From Nocardia wallacei (GTDB lineage: Bacteria > Actinomycetota > Actinomycetes > Mycobacteriales > Mycobacteriaceae): 62,309 bases of DNA. The notes beneath the pieces were generated by a model. The model saw nothing but the letters and a program-made list of their open reading frames with translations, did not search any database and was not told where the DNA came from. This document shows positions 25,084-32,903 of this stretch, in pieces (the stretch's first letter is position 1; every line of letters begins with the position of its first letter). Location: contig NZ_JARWOP010000218.1 in the NCBI RefSeq assembly GCF_029868745.1, positions 1-62,309 on the forward strand. The letters run 5' to 3'. A program made the translations under genes and the position numbers.

Positions 25084-25601
25084 CAGCCCACCCCGACCGG
25101 TACATACGCCGGATTGAACCGCTCGTGCAGGTACGCGACCGCCGTCGCGGTGTGGTCCAGCAGCACGCTTTCCTTACACGCGCAGGGGATTCCGCACGCG
25201 TCGTCGTCCGCCGGCCAGATGGTCCGCCCGGCCGCCAGCACCGTGCGCCCGAGATGCCGATTGGCCGCCGCCAGGCTGTGACCGATGGGCATCTGCTGCT
25301 GAGCGAGCAGCCCGACGAGTCCTCGGTCGGATCCGGCGATGACGACGGAGTTCGCGGACACGGCGATGGTATCGGCGTACAGCGCCGACCGGCGCACAAT
25401 CACCTGATCCGTCTCGGCGCAGCTCAGCGCCGCGCGCACCGCCTCGGACAGCTCACCGGCGGCCACCTCGTGCTGGTCGAGCACCTCGACCGACAGCCGC
25501 CGCCCGACCAGGGCCTCCAGCAGCAGAGTGGTCGACCCGTCGGCGCACAGCAACATACGGGTAACCGACGGAACAGCGAATCTGCTTGTGTCCGTAGACA
25601 T
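25083..25601 (-). CDS. Chorismate pyruvate-lyase-like protein (DUF98 family)
   Basis: The protein has about 172 residues from the ATG at 25601 (25622 is possible). It carries the family pattern SVTRMLLCADGSTTLLLEAL, then IVRRSALYADTIAVSANSVV, PIGHSLAAANRHLGR, and the end YLHERFNPAYVPVGVG. Chorismate lyases convert chorismate to 4-hydroxybenzoate and pyruvate; DUF98 proteins share the fold and sometimes the activity. A cluster of cysteines (CGIPCACKES) near the C terminus is notable. The stop TGA shares its A with the ATG of the FAD monooxygenase gene, so the two proteins are made together. Confidence 0.72.
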   Translation of the reverse strand: MSTDTSRFAVPSVTRMLLCADGSTTLLLEALVGRRLSVEVLDQHEVAAGELSEAVRAALSCAETDQVIVRRSALYADTIAVSANSVVIAGSDRGLVGLLAQQQMPIGHSLAAANRHLGRTVLAAGRTIWPADDDACGIPCACKESVLLDHTATAVAYLHERFNPAYVPVGVG

Positions 25602-25952
25602 CTCGATCACCCGACCGAGCATAAAGGCATTCTCGCCATCGCGCTGGCCGGACGGTGGTCCCGGCGGTGTCGCCGAATGTTCGCCGGCGCTGTGGCTCGA
25701 CTCCGAAACTACCGCCCCGCGCCGTGCGCCGCTCGGTGGCGATCGCGTGGTTACCGCACCGTCCGGCCTGTCTCTCGCCAGGTCGGCGCGTTACGAAGCC
25801 GCAGTTCGGGAGTCGGTCCACGCCCGGACACGCCCGCTCGGCGCGCCGTGCCGAACCGGTCGGCGTGTCCGATTCAGTGGTGGATGTCACTCCCGGCGAA
25901 CAAACGCATGAACGAGTTGGGCACCTCGGCGCGGACGGACAGCCGCAGGCCG
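25602..25952. other. Intergenic region between the DUF98 gene and the styrene-monooxygenase-like gene
   Basis: About 350 bases lie upstream of the DUF98-FAD monooxygenase pair and downstream of the styrene-monooxygenase-like gene. Open frames here on both strands have no recognisable homology and no good ribosome-binding site. It probably carries the promoter of the DUF98 gene near 25600-25660. The separate hairpin at 25953-25986 closes the region. Confidence 0.5.
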
Positions 25953-25986
25953 GGGGGTGTGCCGCACGAAACTCCGGCACACCCCC
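25953..25986 (-). terminator. Strong hairpin, probable terminator of the monooxygenase operon
   Basis: A perfect 12-pair inverted repeat has arms at 25953-25964 (GGGGGTGTGCCG) and 25975-25986 with a 10-base loop. It starts 20 bases past the stop of the styrene-monooxygenase-like gene on the minus strand. There is no U tract, as is common for actinobacterial terminators. Confidence 0.75.
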
Positions 25987-26005
25987 GGGAACTCCGGCGA
26001 GAGGA

Positions 26006-27385
26006 CTACCTGGAGGCCGTGAGCGCGGCGAACTCCGACCGCGAGAACCGGCCCGCGGGCTCGAAGCGCGCCAGCAGTTCCGACGCGGGCACACCCGTGA
26101 CCGAGGCAACGTATTCCTCGGCGGCGGGCACGGTCTCTATGCCCCGGAACGGCTGCGGCCGGTGCAGCAGCCCGACCAGCGCGGAGGCGAACCGGGCGTC
26201 GACGGCCGCCGCGGCGAAGAACAGGTTGCCGATGTCGGCCAGTTCCGGGTCGCTGAGGAACAGGCGGGTGACGTGGGCGGCGGCCTCGGCCCGCGCGGCC
26301 AGGAAAGCGCTGTACTGCTCGGTGATCCACGCGTCGTCGAACGGACCGCTGTGGGTCGCGGCGGCCGCGACCAGGCGCTGCGCCTGCACGAGCCCGCTCT
26401 GCGCGCCCTGCCCGGCGATCGGGTCGTAGGCGACGGCGGTGTCACCGAGCGCGGCGACGGGATGGCCACCGGCGGTGTGGCCCAGGCCGGCCCGGAACAC
26501 CGGCCGCACCGCGCCCTTCAACCAGGAGTGCCGGTCCTCCGCGATCACCTGGGTGGCCTGCACCTCGGGCAGGTCCCAGTCGAGGTAGTCGCGGTAGAGG
26601 TCCTGCACGATGCGATGCGCCGATTCGGCGGAATCCGCCGCGCTGAAACGCTTCTCCCAGTCGCTACCCGGCCGCGCCCAGCCCAGGAACGCCCAGCTGG
26701 GGCCGACGTCCTTGTGCAGGTACGGTCCCCACCAGCCCTCGCCCTGGTCGGCGCGGATGGAGAAGCCGCTGCGCGCACCGCCGGCGGGGCTGCGGTGGGC
26801 GAAGACGTTCTCGTCGAAGCCGAGTCCGGTCACCGTGACCGTCAGCAGGGTCCGTTGCGGGGCGTCGTAGACAGTGCGTGCCGAGTCGACCGGGAACAGC
26901 TCCGACAGCCCGCCGCGTCCCGTGGCGACCAGCGTCAGGTCGTGCGCGGCCGCGATGCCGTCGAGCTTCTCCGGCGTCACCGCCTCGACCACGAACCGGC
27001 CGCCGCGCTCCTGGAAGGCGGTCAGGCGGTCGTCGGCCTTGAGCCGGGTGTCGACGGCGAGACCGGTGTAATCGTCGAAGGCGCCGTCGAATTCGATGAG
27101 TTCGGCATCCGGCGCCGCGATGCGGACGGTGAGGCCGGTGTGCAGCGGCGCGCGGTCGGCGTAGCTGGTGAGGCCCAGCGCGGCCTCGGCGGCCTGCGCC
27201 TCACCGAAGATCAGCGCGGTGCCGGTGGCGGGCACGTCGTCACGCAGCGACCGCTGGTCGCGGTCGCTGTACACGGTGACATCGAAGCCGGCGTCGAGCA
27301 GGCCGAGCGCCGCGGTGACACCGGTCTGCCCGGCGCCGATGATCGCGGCCGAGCGGGTGGATTCGGAGCGGGGTTGTGTCGTCAT
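26006..27385 (-). CDS. Styrene/indole monooxygenase-like FAD enzyme (StyA family)
   Basis: The protein has 459 residues. The FAD-binding fold AAIIGAGQTGVTAALGLLDAG starts at about residue 13. Blocks typical of StyA-like epoxidases follow, such as the region around GWWGPYLHKDVGPSWAFLGW, VRPVFRAGLGHTAGGHPVAA and LGDTAVAYDPIAGQGAQSGL. These enzymes take reduced FAD from a partner reductase and epoxidise styrene, indole or related alkenes; no reductase gene is adjacent. The ATG at 27385 has GGAGG eight bases upstream, so the longer frame to 27460 is rejected. It lies 120 bases after the DszA-like gene on the same strand and before a strong terminator, so it may be the last gene of that operon. 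Confidence 0.8.
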   Translation of the reverse strand: MTTQPRSESTRSAAIIGAGQTGVTAALGLLDAGFDVTVYSDRDQRSLRDDVPATGTALIFGEAQAAEAALGLTSYADRAPLHTGLTVRIAAPDAELIEFDGAFDDYTGLAVDTRLKADDRLTAFQERGGRFVVEAVTPEKLDGIAAAHDLTLVATGRGGLSELFPVDSARTVYDAPQRTLLTVTVTGLGFDENVFAHRSPAGGARSGFSIRADQGEGWWGPYLHKDVGPSWAFLGWARPGSDWEKRFSAADSAESAHRIVQDLYRDYLDWDLPEVQATQVIAEDRHSWLKGAVRPVFRAGLGHTAGGHPVAALGDTAVAYDPIAGQGAQSGLVQAQRLVAAAATHSGPFDDAWITEQYSAFLAARAEAAAHVTRLFLSDPELADIGNLFFAAAAVDARFASALVGLLHRPQPFRGIETVPAAEEYVASVTGVPASELLARFEPAGRFSRSEFAALTASR

Positions 27386-27505
27386 AGCGAAATCCTCCGG
27401 TTCGGAGCGTGCACAGTGGAGTATTGCGATCAGCGGGAATAGATCGGTTCGCCTCGGCAAACGACGAACTTCTTTGGAACGAGCGGCAATTGAAGCTGGA
27501 CCCGC

Positions 27506-28936
27506 CTACTCCGCCACGAGCGCGGCGCCCGGACGGGACTCGGTGTCGGGCAATGCTGTAGACCCTGGCCCGCCGAGCCGGTATCGCGCGCCGCGATGTT
27601 CCGGGGGCAGCCGGTCACCGGCGCCGAACAGCGCGTTGCGCAGCGTCCCCGGCACATACTCCCGCGGATACGCGCCTCGTTCGGTCAGGACCGGAACCAC
27701 GTGCCGCACAACGTCTTCGAACGAGGCCGGCGTCACGGCGTAGGCGAGGTTGAACCCGTCGACATCGGTATCGGCCACCCATTCCTGCAGCCGGTCGGCG
27801 ACCATCTCGCCGGAACCGACGAAGACCGGCCCGATCCCGCCGATCCCGGCCCACCGGCCGATGTCGCGCACGGTCCACTCCCGGCCGTCGTCGTCGAACT
27901 CCTGGAAGGCCGCGACCGCCGACCGGATGGCATTGCTCTCCACCTGACCGATCGGATCGTCGAGGTCGTAGCGGGACAGGTCGATTCCCATCCAGCCCGA
28001 CATGAACACCAGCCCACCCTCGATGCTGGCGTAGGACAGGTACTCCTCGTGCTTGCGCCGCGCCTCGTCGTCGGTCGGCCCCGTGATGATGGTGGACAAG
28101 GCGTAGACGCGTGCGGCGTACCGGTCCCGGCCCGCCGCCTCCAGCGCGTCGCGGATGGTCGAAACCGTCTGCGTGAGCACGCGTTTCGACGGCGCGGCGA
28201 CGAAGATCGCCTCCGCGTTCTCGGCCGCGAACCGCACCCCGCGCGGCGACGCGCCCGCCTGGTAGATCACCGGCGTGCGCTGCGGCGACGGCTCGGACAG
28301 ATGGATGCCCGGCACCGTGTAGTGGCGGCCGCGGTGCCCGATGTGGTGCACCTTCGCCGGGTCGACATAGATCCCCTGAGCGGCGTCGCGGACCACCGCG
28401 TCGTCCTCCCACGAGCCTTCCCACAGTTTGTACAGCACCTCGAGGTACTCGTCGGCCTGGTTGTAGCGCTCGTCGTGGTCGAGTTGGTCGGCGGCGCCGA
28501 AATTGCGTGCGGCCGAGGGCAGATAGCCGGTCACGACGTTCCAGCCGATGCGGCCGCCGGTGAGATGATCGAGTGTGGACAGCCTGCGGGCGAACGGATA
28601 CGGATGCTCGAACCCGGTTCCCGTGGTGATGCCGAAGCCGAGATGTTTCGTCGCCGCCGCCATCGCCGAGACCAGTAGCAGCGGATCGGCCACCGGGATC
28701 TGCGCGCCCTGCCGCAGCGCCGCGATGTCGTTGCCGCCGTACACGTCGTAGGTGCCGAGCACATCGGCGATGAAGATGCCGTCGAAGCGGCCCTGTTCCA
28801 GCAGGACCGCGAGGTCGGTCCAGTAGCTCAGTTCCTTGTATCGGTGCGACTGGTCGTCGGGGTGGCGCCACAGTCCCGGCGACTGGTGGGCCACGCAGTT
28901 CATGTCGAACGCGTTGAACCGGATGCGCCGCGTCAT
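27506..28936 (-). CDS. FMNH2-dependent monooxygenase of the NtaA/SnaA/DszA family, copy 2
   Basis: The protein has 476 residues and begins TRRIRFNAFDMNCVAHQSPG. It parallels copy 1 at 15630-17021 through LWRHPDDQSHRYKELSYW, FDGIFIADVLGTYDVYGG, LSTLDHLTGGRIGWNVVTG and SPQRTPVIYQAGASPRG. DszA itself oxidises dibenzothiophene sulfone. The gene is coupled (ATGA at 28936) to the DszC-like gene before it, which repeats the DszC-DszA logic of aryl-sulfur desulfurisation. No DszB desulfinase is seen in the window. An additional C-terminal stretch ends in SRPGAALVAE. Confidence 0.88.
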   Translation of the reverse strand: MTRRIRFNAFDMNCVAHQSPGLWRHPDDQSHRYKELSYWTDLAVLLEQGRFDGIFIADVLGTYDVYGGNDIAALRQGAQIPVADPLLLVSAMAAATKHLGFGITTGTGFEHPYPFARRLSTLDHLTGGRIGWNVVTGYLPSAARNFGAADQLDHDERYNQADEYLEVLYKLWEGSWEDDAVVRDAAQGIYVDPAKVHHIGHRGRHYTVPGIHLSEPSPQRTPVIYQAGASPRGVRFAAENAEAIFVAAPSKRVLTQTVSTIRDALEAAGRDRYAARVYALSTIITGPTDDEARRKHEEYLSYASIEGGLVFMSGWMGIDLSRYDLDDPIGQVESNAIRSAVAAFQEFDDDGREWTVRDIGRWAGIGGIGPVFVGSGEMVADRLQEWVADTDVDGFNLAYAVTPASFEDVVRHVVPVLTERGAYPREYVPGTLRNALFGAGDRLPPEHRGARYRLGGPGSTALPDTESRPGAALVAE

Positions 28937-30153
28937 CGCGCACCGCCCTCGGTCTTGCGCTCACCGGCACTCCACGCGAACGGCAGGTCCGCGCCGTTGA
29001 GCAGATGGTCGCCGATGGCACGCGCCTTGAAGATGGCCGGGTTGTGCACGGAGATGGTACGGGCGTTGCGCCAGTGCCGATCCAGCCGCAGCCGCTCGGA
29101 GGTCACCGACGCCCCGCCCACCTCGAACAGCTGGCTGGTCGCCGCCAGGACCGTGTCGATGACCGTCAGCTGCGCCTGTGCGGCGGCCAGTTCCGCTGCC
29201 ACCAAACCCTTTTCGTCGCCCGCGCCACCGGCCAGCACCTCGTCGAGCACGTCGGCGACCGCCAGCACGCTCGCACGGGCGGCGAACGCGGCCGCGGACA
29301 GGCGGCCGATCACCTGCTGTACCAGCGGATCGTGCCGGGGCAGGTCGGCCGACGCATGGGTGTAGGTGCGGGTGCGCTGCGAGACCCATTCGCGGGCATC
29401 GCGTTCGGCGCGCTGGGCGATGCCCGCGAGCACCGCCAGCTGCACCAACTGGAGATACGCCGTCGCGTAGGTGGGCCCCGCGACTCCGTAGCCGGGCCCG
29501 AGGACATCCTCCTCCGACACCACGACATCGGTGAATTCCGTTGTGCCGCTGGCGGTCAGCCGCTGGCCGAAGCCATCCCAGTCGTCGTGCTGGCGCACCC
29601 CGTCGGCCTTCGCTCCGACCAGCACGCCGACCCGCTCGCCGTCGCGGTCGGCCGCGGTGAGGATGTGATCGGCGTACAGCGATCCGGTGCTGTAGTACTT
29701 GATGCCGTTGAGCAGCAGCCGATCTCCGTCGCGCGTGAGCCGGGTCTGGTAGCGGTCGACGGCCCCGACGCCGGGTTCGGTGATGGCGTTGCCGACGAGT
29801 ACTCCCTCCCCGGTGGCGCGCAGCCACCGTTCGCGCACCGGGCCCGGCTCGGCCAGCAGTTGATCCTCCACGAACGAGAAGTGCACCCGCAACGCCTGCG
29901 GGATATTGGATTCGGCGGCCGCCAGCTCGATCAGCTGTCGGAACAGCTGCCGCACGCTCGCGCCGTAGCCGCCGAACTCGGCGGGCACGCGCAGCGCGCC
30001 GAACCGCGCGGCGCGCAACTGAGCCACCTCGTCGTAGGGCAGTTGCCGGTCGACCTCGCGATCGACGGCGCCGACGGCGATCCGCTCGTAGATCGGTGTG
30101 AAGACCGCGTCCAGCTCGGCGTCGGTCACGGAAGGCACAGCGGTGGAAGTCAT
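28933..30153 (-). CDS. DszC-like flavin monooxygenase (acyl-CoA dehydrogenase fold)
   Basis: The protein has 406 residues. Blocks include QLPYDEVAQLRAARFGALRV, PAEFGGYGASVRQLFRQL, GIKYYSTGSLYADHIL, DDWDGFGQRLTASGTTEF and RLDRHWRNARTISVHNPAIF. These fit the DszC/SfnB group, which uses reduced flavin and oxygen to oxidise organosulfur compounds, not fatty acyl-CoA. It is a diverged relative of the sfnB gene at 19517. The ATG at 30153 is preceded by GAGGGTGAAG. It heads an operon with the DszA-like gene. Confidence 0.84.
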   Translation of the reverse strand: MTSTAVPSVTDAELDAVFTPIYERIAVGAVDREVDRQLPYDEVAQLRAARFGALRVPAEFGGYGASVRQLFRQLIELAAAESNIPQALRVHFSFVEDQLLAEPGPVRERWLRATGEGVLVGNAITEPGVGAVDRYQTRLTRDGDRLLLNGIKYYSTGSLYADHILTAADRDGERVGVLVGAKADGVRQHDDWDGFGQRLTASGTTEFTDVVVSEEDVLGPGYGVAGPTYATAYLQLVQLAVLAGIAQRAERDAREWVSQRTRTYTHASADLPRHDPLVQQVIGRLSAAAFAARASVLAVADVLDEVLAGGAGDEKGLVAAELAAAQAQLTVIDTVLAATSQLFEVGGASVTSERLRLDRHWRNARTISVHNPAIFKARAIGDHLLNGADLPFAWSAGERKTEGGAR

Positions 30154-30244
30154 GCTTCACCCTCGCCCACCACCCCCGGTGCGCTCACGGGTTGCGCGCA
30201 CCGCGATCAAAACACCTCGCGCGGCGCCCGGCGACGACCGCCGC

Positions 30245-30601
30245 TCAGCCCCGGTAGATCCGGTCGACGGTGGTGGTCAGCAGTTCCTGCAGCGTGGCGA
30301 GCGAGGCGTCGGCCCGCTCCGGCCCGCCGCCGAGCACATCGTTGTCGTCCAAGCCGTCCGCGATACCGCCCGCGACCGCGCGGTGCACGGCATCGAGTGC
30401 TACCCCGCTGTGGCGGCAGTGCACCGCCGCGTACTCGAACCAGTCCAGCGTCGTCACGCCCGCGGCCTCCGCCGCCCGCACGACCGACAGCGCCGACTCG
30501 AAACCCGCACGCACCGTGGCATCGTGGGCGGCATCGGCGGCCCGGCGCACACCGGGACGGGGTCTGCCGTACCGACCCGCATCGTGTGGCTCCGCGCTCA
30601 T
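30245..30601 (-). CDS. Small protein of unknown function, divergent from a PucR gene
   Basis: The protein has 118 residues, with no match I recognise. The ATG at 30601 has an excellent ribosome-binding site, AAGGAG, four bases upstream, and codon third positions are GC-rich, so it is very probably real. It is helical by appearance. One segment, VALDAVHRAVAGGIADGLDD, recalls the helix IPIDTIQHALHEGFRLGFDL in the N-terminal half of the PucR protein at 30850, so it might be a stand-alone piece of that domain. The two genes are divergent with 248 bases between starts. Confidence 0.62.
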   Translation of the reverse strand: MSAEPHDAGRYGRPRPGVRRAADAAHDATVRAGFESALSVVRAAEAAGVTTLDWFEYAAVHCRHSGVALDAVHRAVAGGIADGLDDNDVLGGGPERADASLATLQELLTTTVDRIYRG

Positions 30602-30849
30602 ACCACTCCTTCCTCCCCGGCGACACCTTGCCTTCGACGGTACGACACCGTACGCGCGCGACCGCCCGCGAACGCGGAATCGCCGGGATCGTCACCCGTC
30701 GCCGGACACGCGGCCTTGTGACCGTTCACAGTCTCCGGCGCACGGCTCCCCGCGCGTTCACAGAACCTGGGCCAGTTGGGTTTTCCGTTGTGACCGGAGC
30801 GTTACCGTGAGGTGCTACGCGAGACGCGCGGCGACGGAAGGGATCCACG

Positions 30850-32073
30850 ATGACGGCTACCGGCACCGAGCACCACGACCTGACCGTCTCGGGGCAACCG
30901 GTCACCTCGCCACTCAAGGACGTGCGGGCGCTGGCTCGGAAGATGGTAGGCCACTTCGTGGACAATGTCGCGCCGTGCGGGACGCTGCCCGGCGACGCGC
31001 TGCGCGGCGATATCACCGCCGTCACCCGCGCCTGCCTGGAGCTGGCGATCAGCATGCTCGACGGCACCGACATCCCCGACAAGACGGTCCGGCTCGAACA
31101 GGCCGCCGCCAACTGGGCCCGCGAGGGCATCCCGATCGACACCATCCAGCACGCGCTGCACGAGGGCTTCCGGCTCGGCTTCGACCTCATCCTGGACCGC
31201 GCCACACCCGACGACTTCGACAGCCTCAAGGGCGCGTCGCGACGCCTGCTGGACGTCCTCGACACCATCAACGCCACCGTGTCCCGCGCCTATGTCAAGG
31301 AATTGCGCGGCGTGGTCGGCGAACACCACACCGCGGTGCACACGCTCACCTCGGCGCTACTGGCCGGGCACCCGACCTCGGTGATGGCGCGGGAATCCGG
31401 CATCGAGATCGCCGCGGCGTATCACGTTGTCGCGCTGGCGGTTCCGGCGCACCCGGACGAACGCAATCCCGCGCTGAACGGTCAGGTGGTGGCGCGGCGC
31501 AAGCTGCGGCGGGTGCAGGCGGCGCTGGCCGACCGCTGCGGCGACACCGCGCTGTCGCTGCTGAGCGTCGACGGCGGCACGGTGCTGATCCCGTCGACCA
31601 CTATCGCCGACGGGGATCTCGACGAGTTCGTGGCGGTGCTGTCGCGCAACGCGCAGGTTCCCGTGACCGCCGCGGTGATCGACGCGAGCGCGGCCGACAT
31701 CCCCGCGGCCGCGCGGCGCGCCCACGAACTGCTCGACATGGTGCAGCGCCTGCACTGCCAGCCGGCGCTCTACCGCTTCGACAACCTCGCGCTGGAGTAT
31801 CAGCTCACCCGGCCCGGGCCGGGGCGCGAATACCTCGGCGCGCTACTGGACGTGCTGGACGACCACCCCGAACTGCTCGGCACCCTGCGCAAGCACATCG
31901 GCACCAATTTGAACCGGCAGCAGACCGCGCGGGCGCTGCACGTGCACACCAACACGGTCGACTACCGGCTGAAGCGAGTCGCCCAGCTGACCGGATTCGA
32001 TCCCACCCAGCCGGCCGGGCTGTGGTATCTGCGCTCGGCTCTCGTGGCGCGCACGTACCGCGCCGCCGAGTAG
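30850..32073 (+). CDS. PucR/CdaR-family transcriptional regulator
   Basis: The protein has 407 residues from ATG 30850, which follows GGAAGGG. The N-terminal half is an all-helical sensor-like domain with RALARKMVGHFVDNVAPCG and IPIDTIQHALHEGFRLGFD. The middle is a GGDEF-like PucR domain with LLSVDGGTVLIP. The C-terminal helix-turn-helix is TARALHVHTNTVDYRLKRVA, followed by LTGFDPTQPAGLWYLRSALV. It is a paralogue of the truncated gene at the left window edge and, more distantly, of 41931-43178. No ligand can be assigned. It is divergent from a small unknown gene. Confidence 0.9.
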   Translation: MTATGTEHHDLTVSGQPVTSPLKDVRALARKMVGHFVDNVAPCGTLPGDALRGDITAVTRACLELAISMLDGTDIPDKTVRLEQAAANWAREGIPIDTIQHALHEGFRLGFDLILDRATPDDFDSLKGASRRLLDVLDTINATVSRAYVKELRGVVGEHHTAVHTLTSALLAGHPTSVMARESGIEIAAAYHVVALAVPAHPDERNPALNGQVVARRKLRRVQAALADRCGDTALSLLSVDGGTVLIPSTTIADGDLDEFVAVLSRNAQVPVTAAVIDASAADIPAAARRAHELLDMVQRLHCQPALYRFDNLALEYQLTRPGPGREYLGALLDVLDDHPELLGTLRKHIGTNLNRQQTARALHVHTNTVDYRLKRVAQLTGFDPTQPAGLWYLRSALVARTYRAAE

Positions 32074-32076
32074 CGG

Positions 32077-32538
32077 TCAGCCGTTCTCGGCGAGTTCCGC
32101 GAGCCTGTCCAGGGACGCGCGCAGGCGGTCGGCCGTGGTGGCGCGGGCGCGGACGAGACGCTTCTCGTCGGCCAGCCGCGTCCAGTCGTAGGTGTGGGTG
32201 ACGCGGGTGCGCGCCGCGTCGAGGGGCTCGACCTCCCAGCGCCACAGGTGCCCGGGCGGCTGCTGACCGGGTTCCGCGGGCCGCCAGGCGATCCGGCGGC
32301 CCTCCTCGAATTCGACCACGTGGTTCTCCCGGACCGCGCCCGGCTTGGTCAGCGCCGTCACGAAGACGTCGCCGACGGCGTGCGGGCGTTGTCCCGCAGC
32401 GGCTTCCGACAGATTGTCGTTGCCGTCCCAGCTCGGCTGCCGGGCCGGATCGGCGATGAGTTCGAAGATCCGGTCGGCGGGGGCGGCGATCTCGCGATCG
32501 GCGGACACGATGCGTGCTTCCACGGTGCTGTCGGTCAT
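32077..32538 (-). CDS. SRPBCC (START-like) family protein
   Basis: The protein has 153 residues from the ATG at 32538. The SRPBCC core is seen in IVSADREIAAPADRIFELIA, ARQPSWDGNDNL, VGDVFVTALT, HLWRWEVEPLDAARTRVTHT and the C-terminal helix LRASLDRLAELAENG. The fold encloses a hydrophobic pocket and binds lipids, polyketides or other small molecules; the ligand cannot be predicted. It ends four bases past the stop of the convergent PucR gene. A longer start at 32628 would add a basic stretch with no family resemblance. Confidence 0.83.
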   Translation of the reverse strand: MTDSTVEARIVSADREIAAPADRIFELIADPARQPSWDGNDNLSEAAAGQRPHAVGDVFVTALTKPGAVRENHVVEFEEGRRIAWRPAEPGQQPPGHLWRWEVEPLDAARTRVTHTYDWTRLADEKRLVRARATTADRLRASLDRLAELAENG

Positions 32539-32903
32539 GCCCCGATCGAAGCACCCGACCACCCGATCGCGCCAGCGGGCCTTCTTTCGGACGGCCGGGC
32601 GGTAAGCGGGAACGAAGGGCAGGGCCATCCTCGCTGCCGGGCGGTGAACGGTGGTAGGACGCAGGGTCGTAACACGTTTGTAGCGAATGAGCAGTTACCC
32701 TGTTGCGGGAGTGCAGCACTCCGTCCATACCCGAGCGCGGAACGTCGGCGAACTCACAGCTACGGTCCGTGCCGGATTGGACCCTTGTTCGAGCACCGTG
32801 GTAAGAGAAATGTCGTGCCCCTTCCGATCGCTGTTCATCCCGCACCGGGCCGCCGTGACACGCTGAGCGACACACGGCGGGCGCCCGGCGCGCGGCGTCT
32901 GCG
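32539..32903. other. Intergenic region between the SRPBCC and acyltransferase genes
   Basis: This 365-base divergent region has no convincing gene. It is the only space for the promoters of both neighbours. TTGGAC near 32775 and TAAGAG near 32800 could be a weak promoter for the plus-strand gene, with a spacer longer than usual. Short open frames here lack ribosome-binding sites and homology. Confidence 0.45.

Noticed and set aside
25655..27442. A plus-strand open frame of 595 codons
   Set aside because: It is antisense to the styrene-monooxygenase-like gene and crosses the terminator hairpin; no motif supports it.
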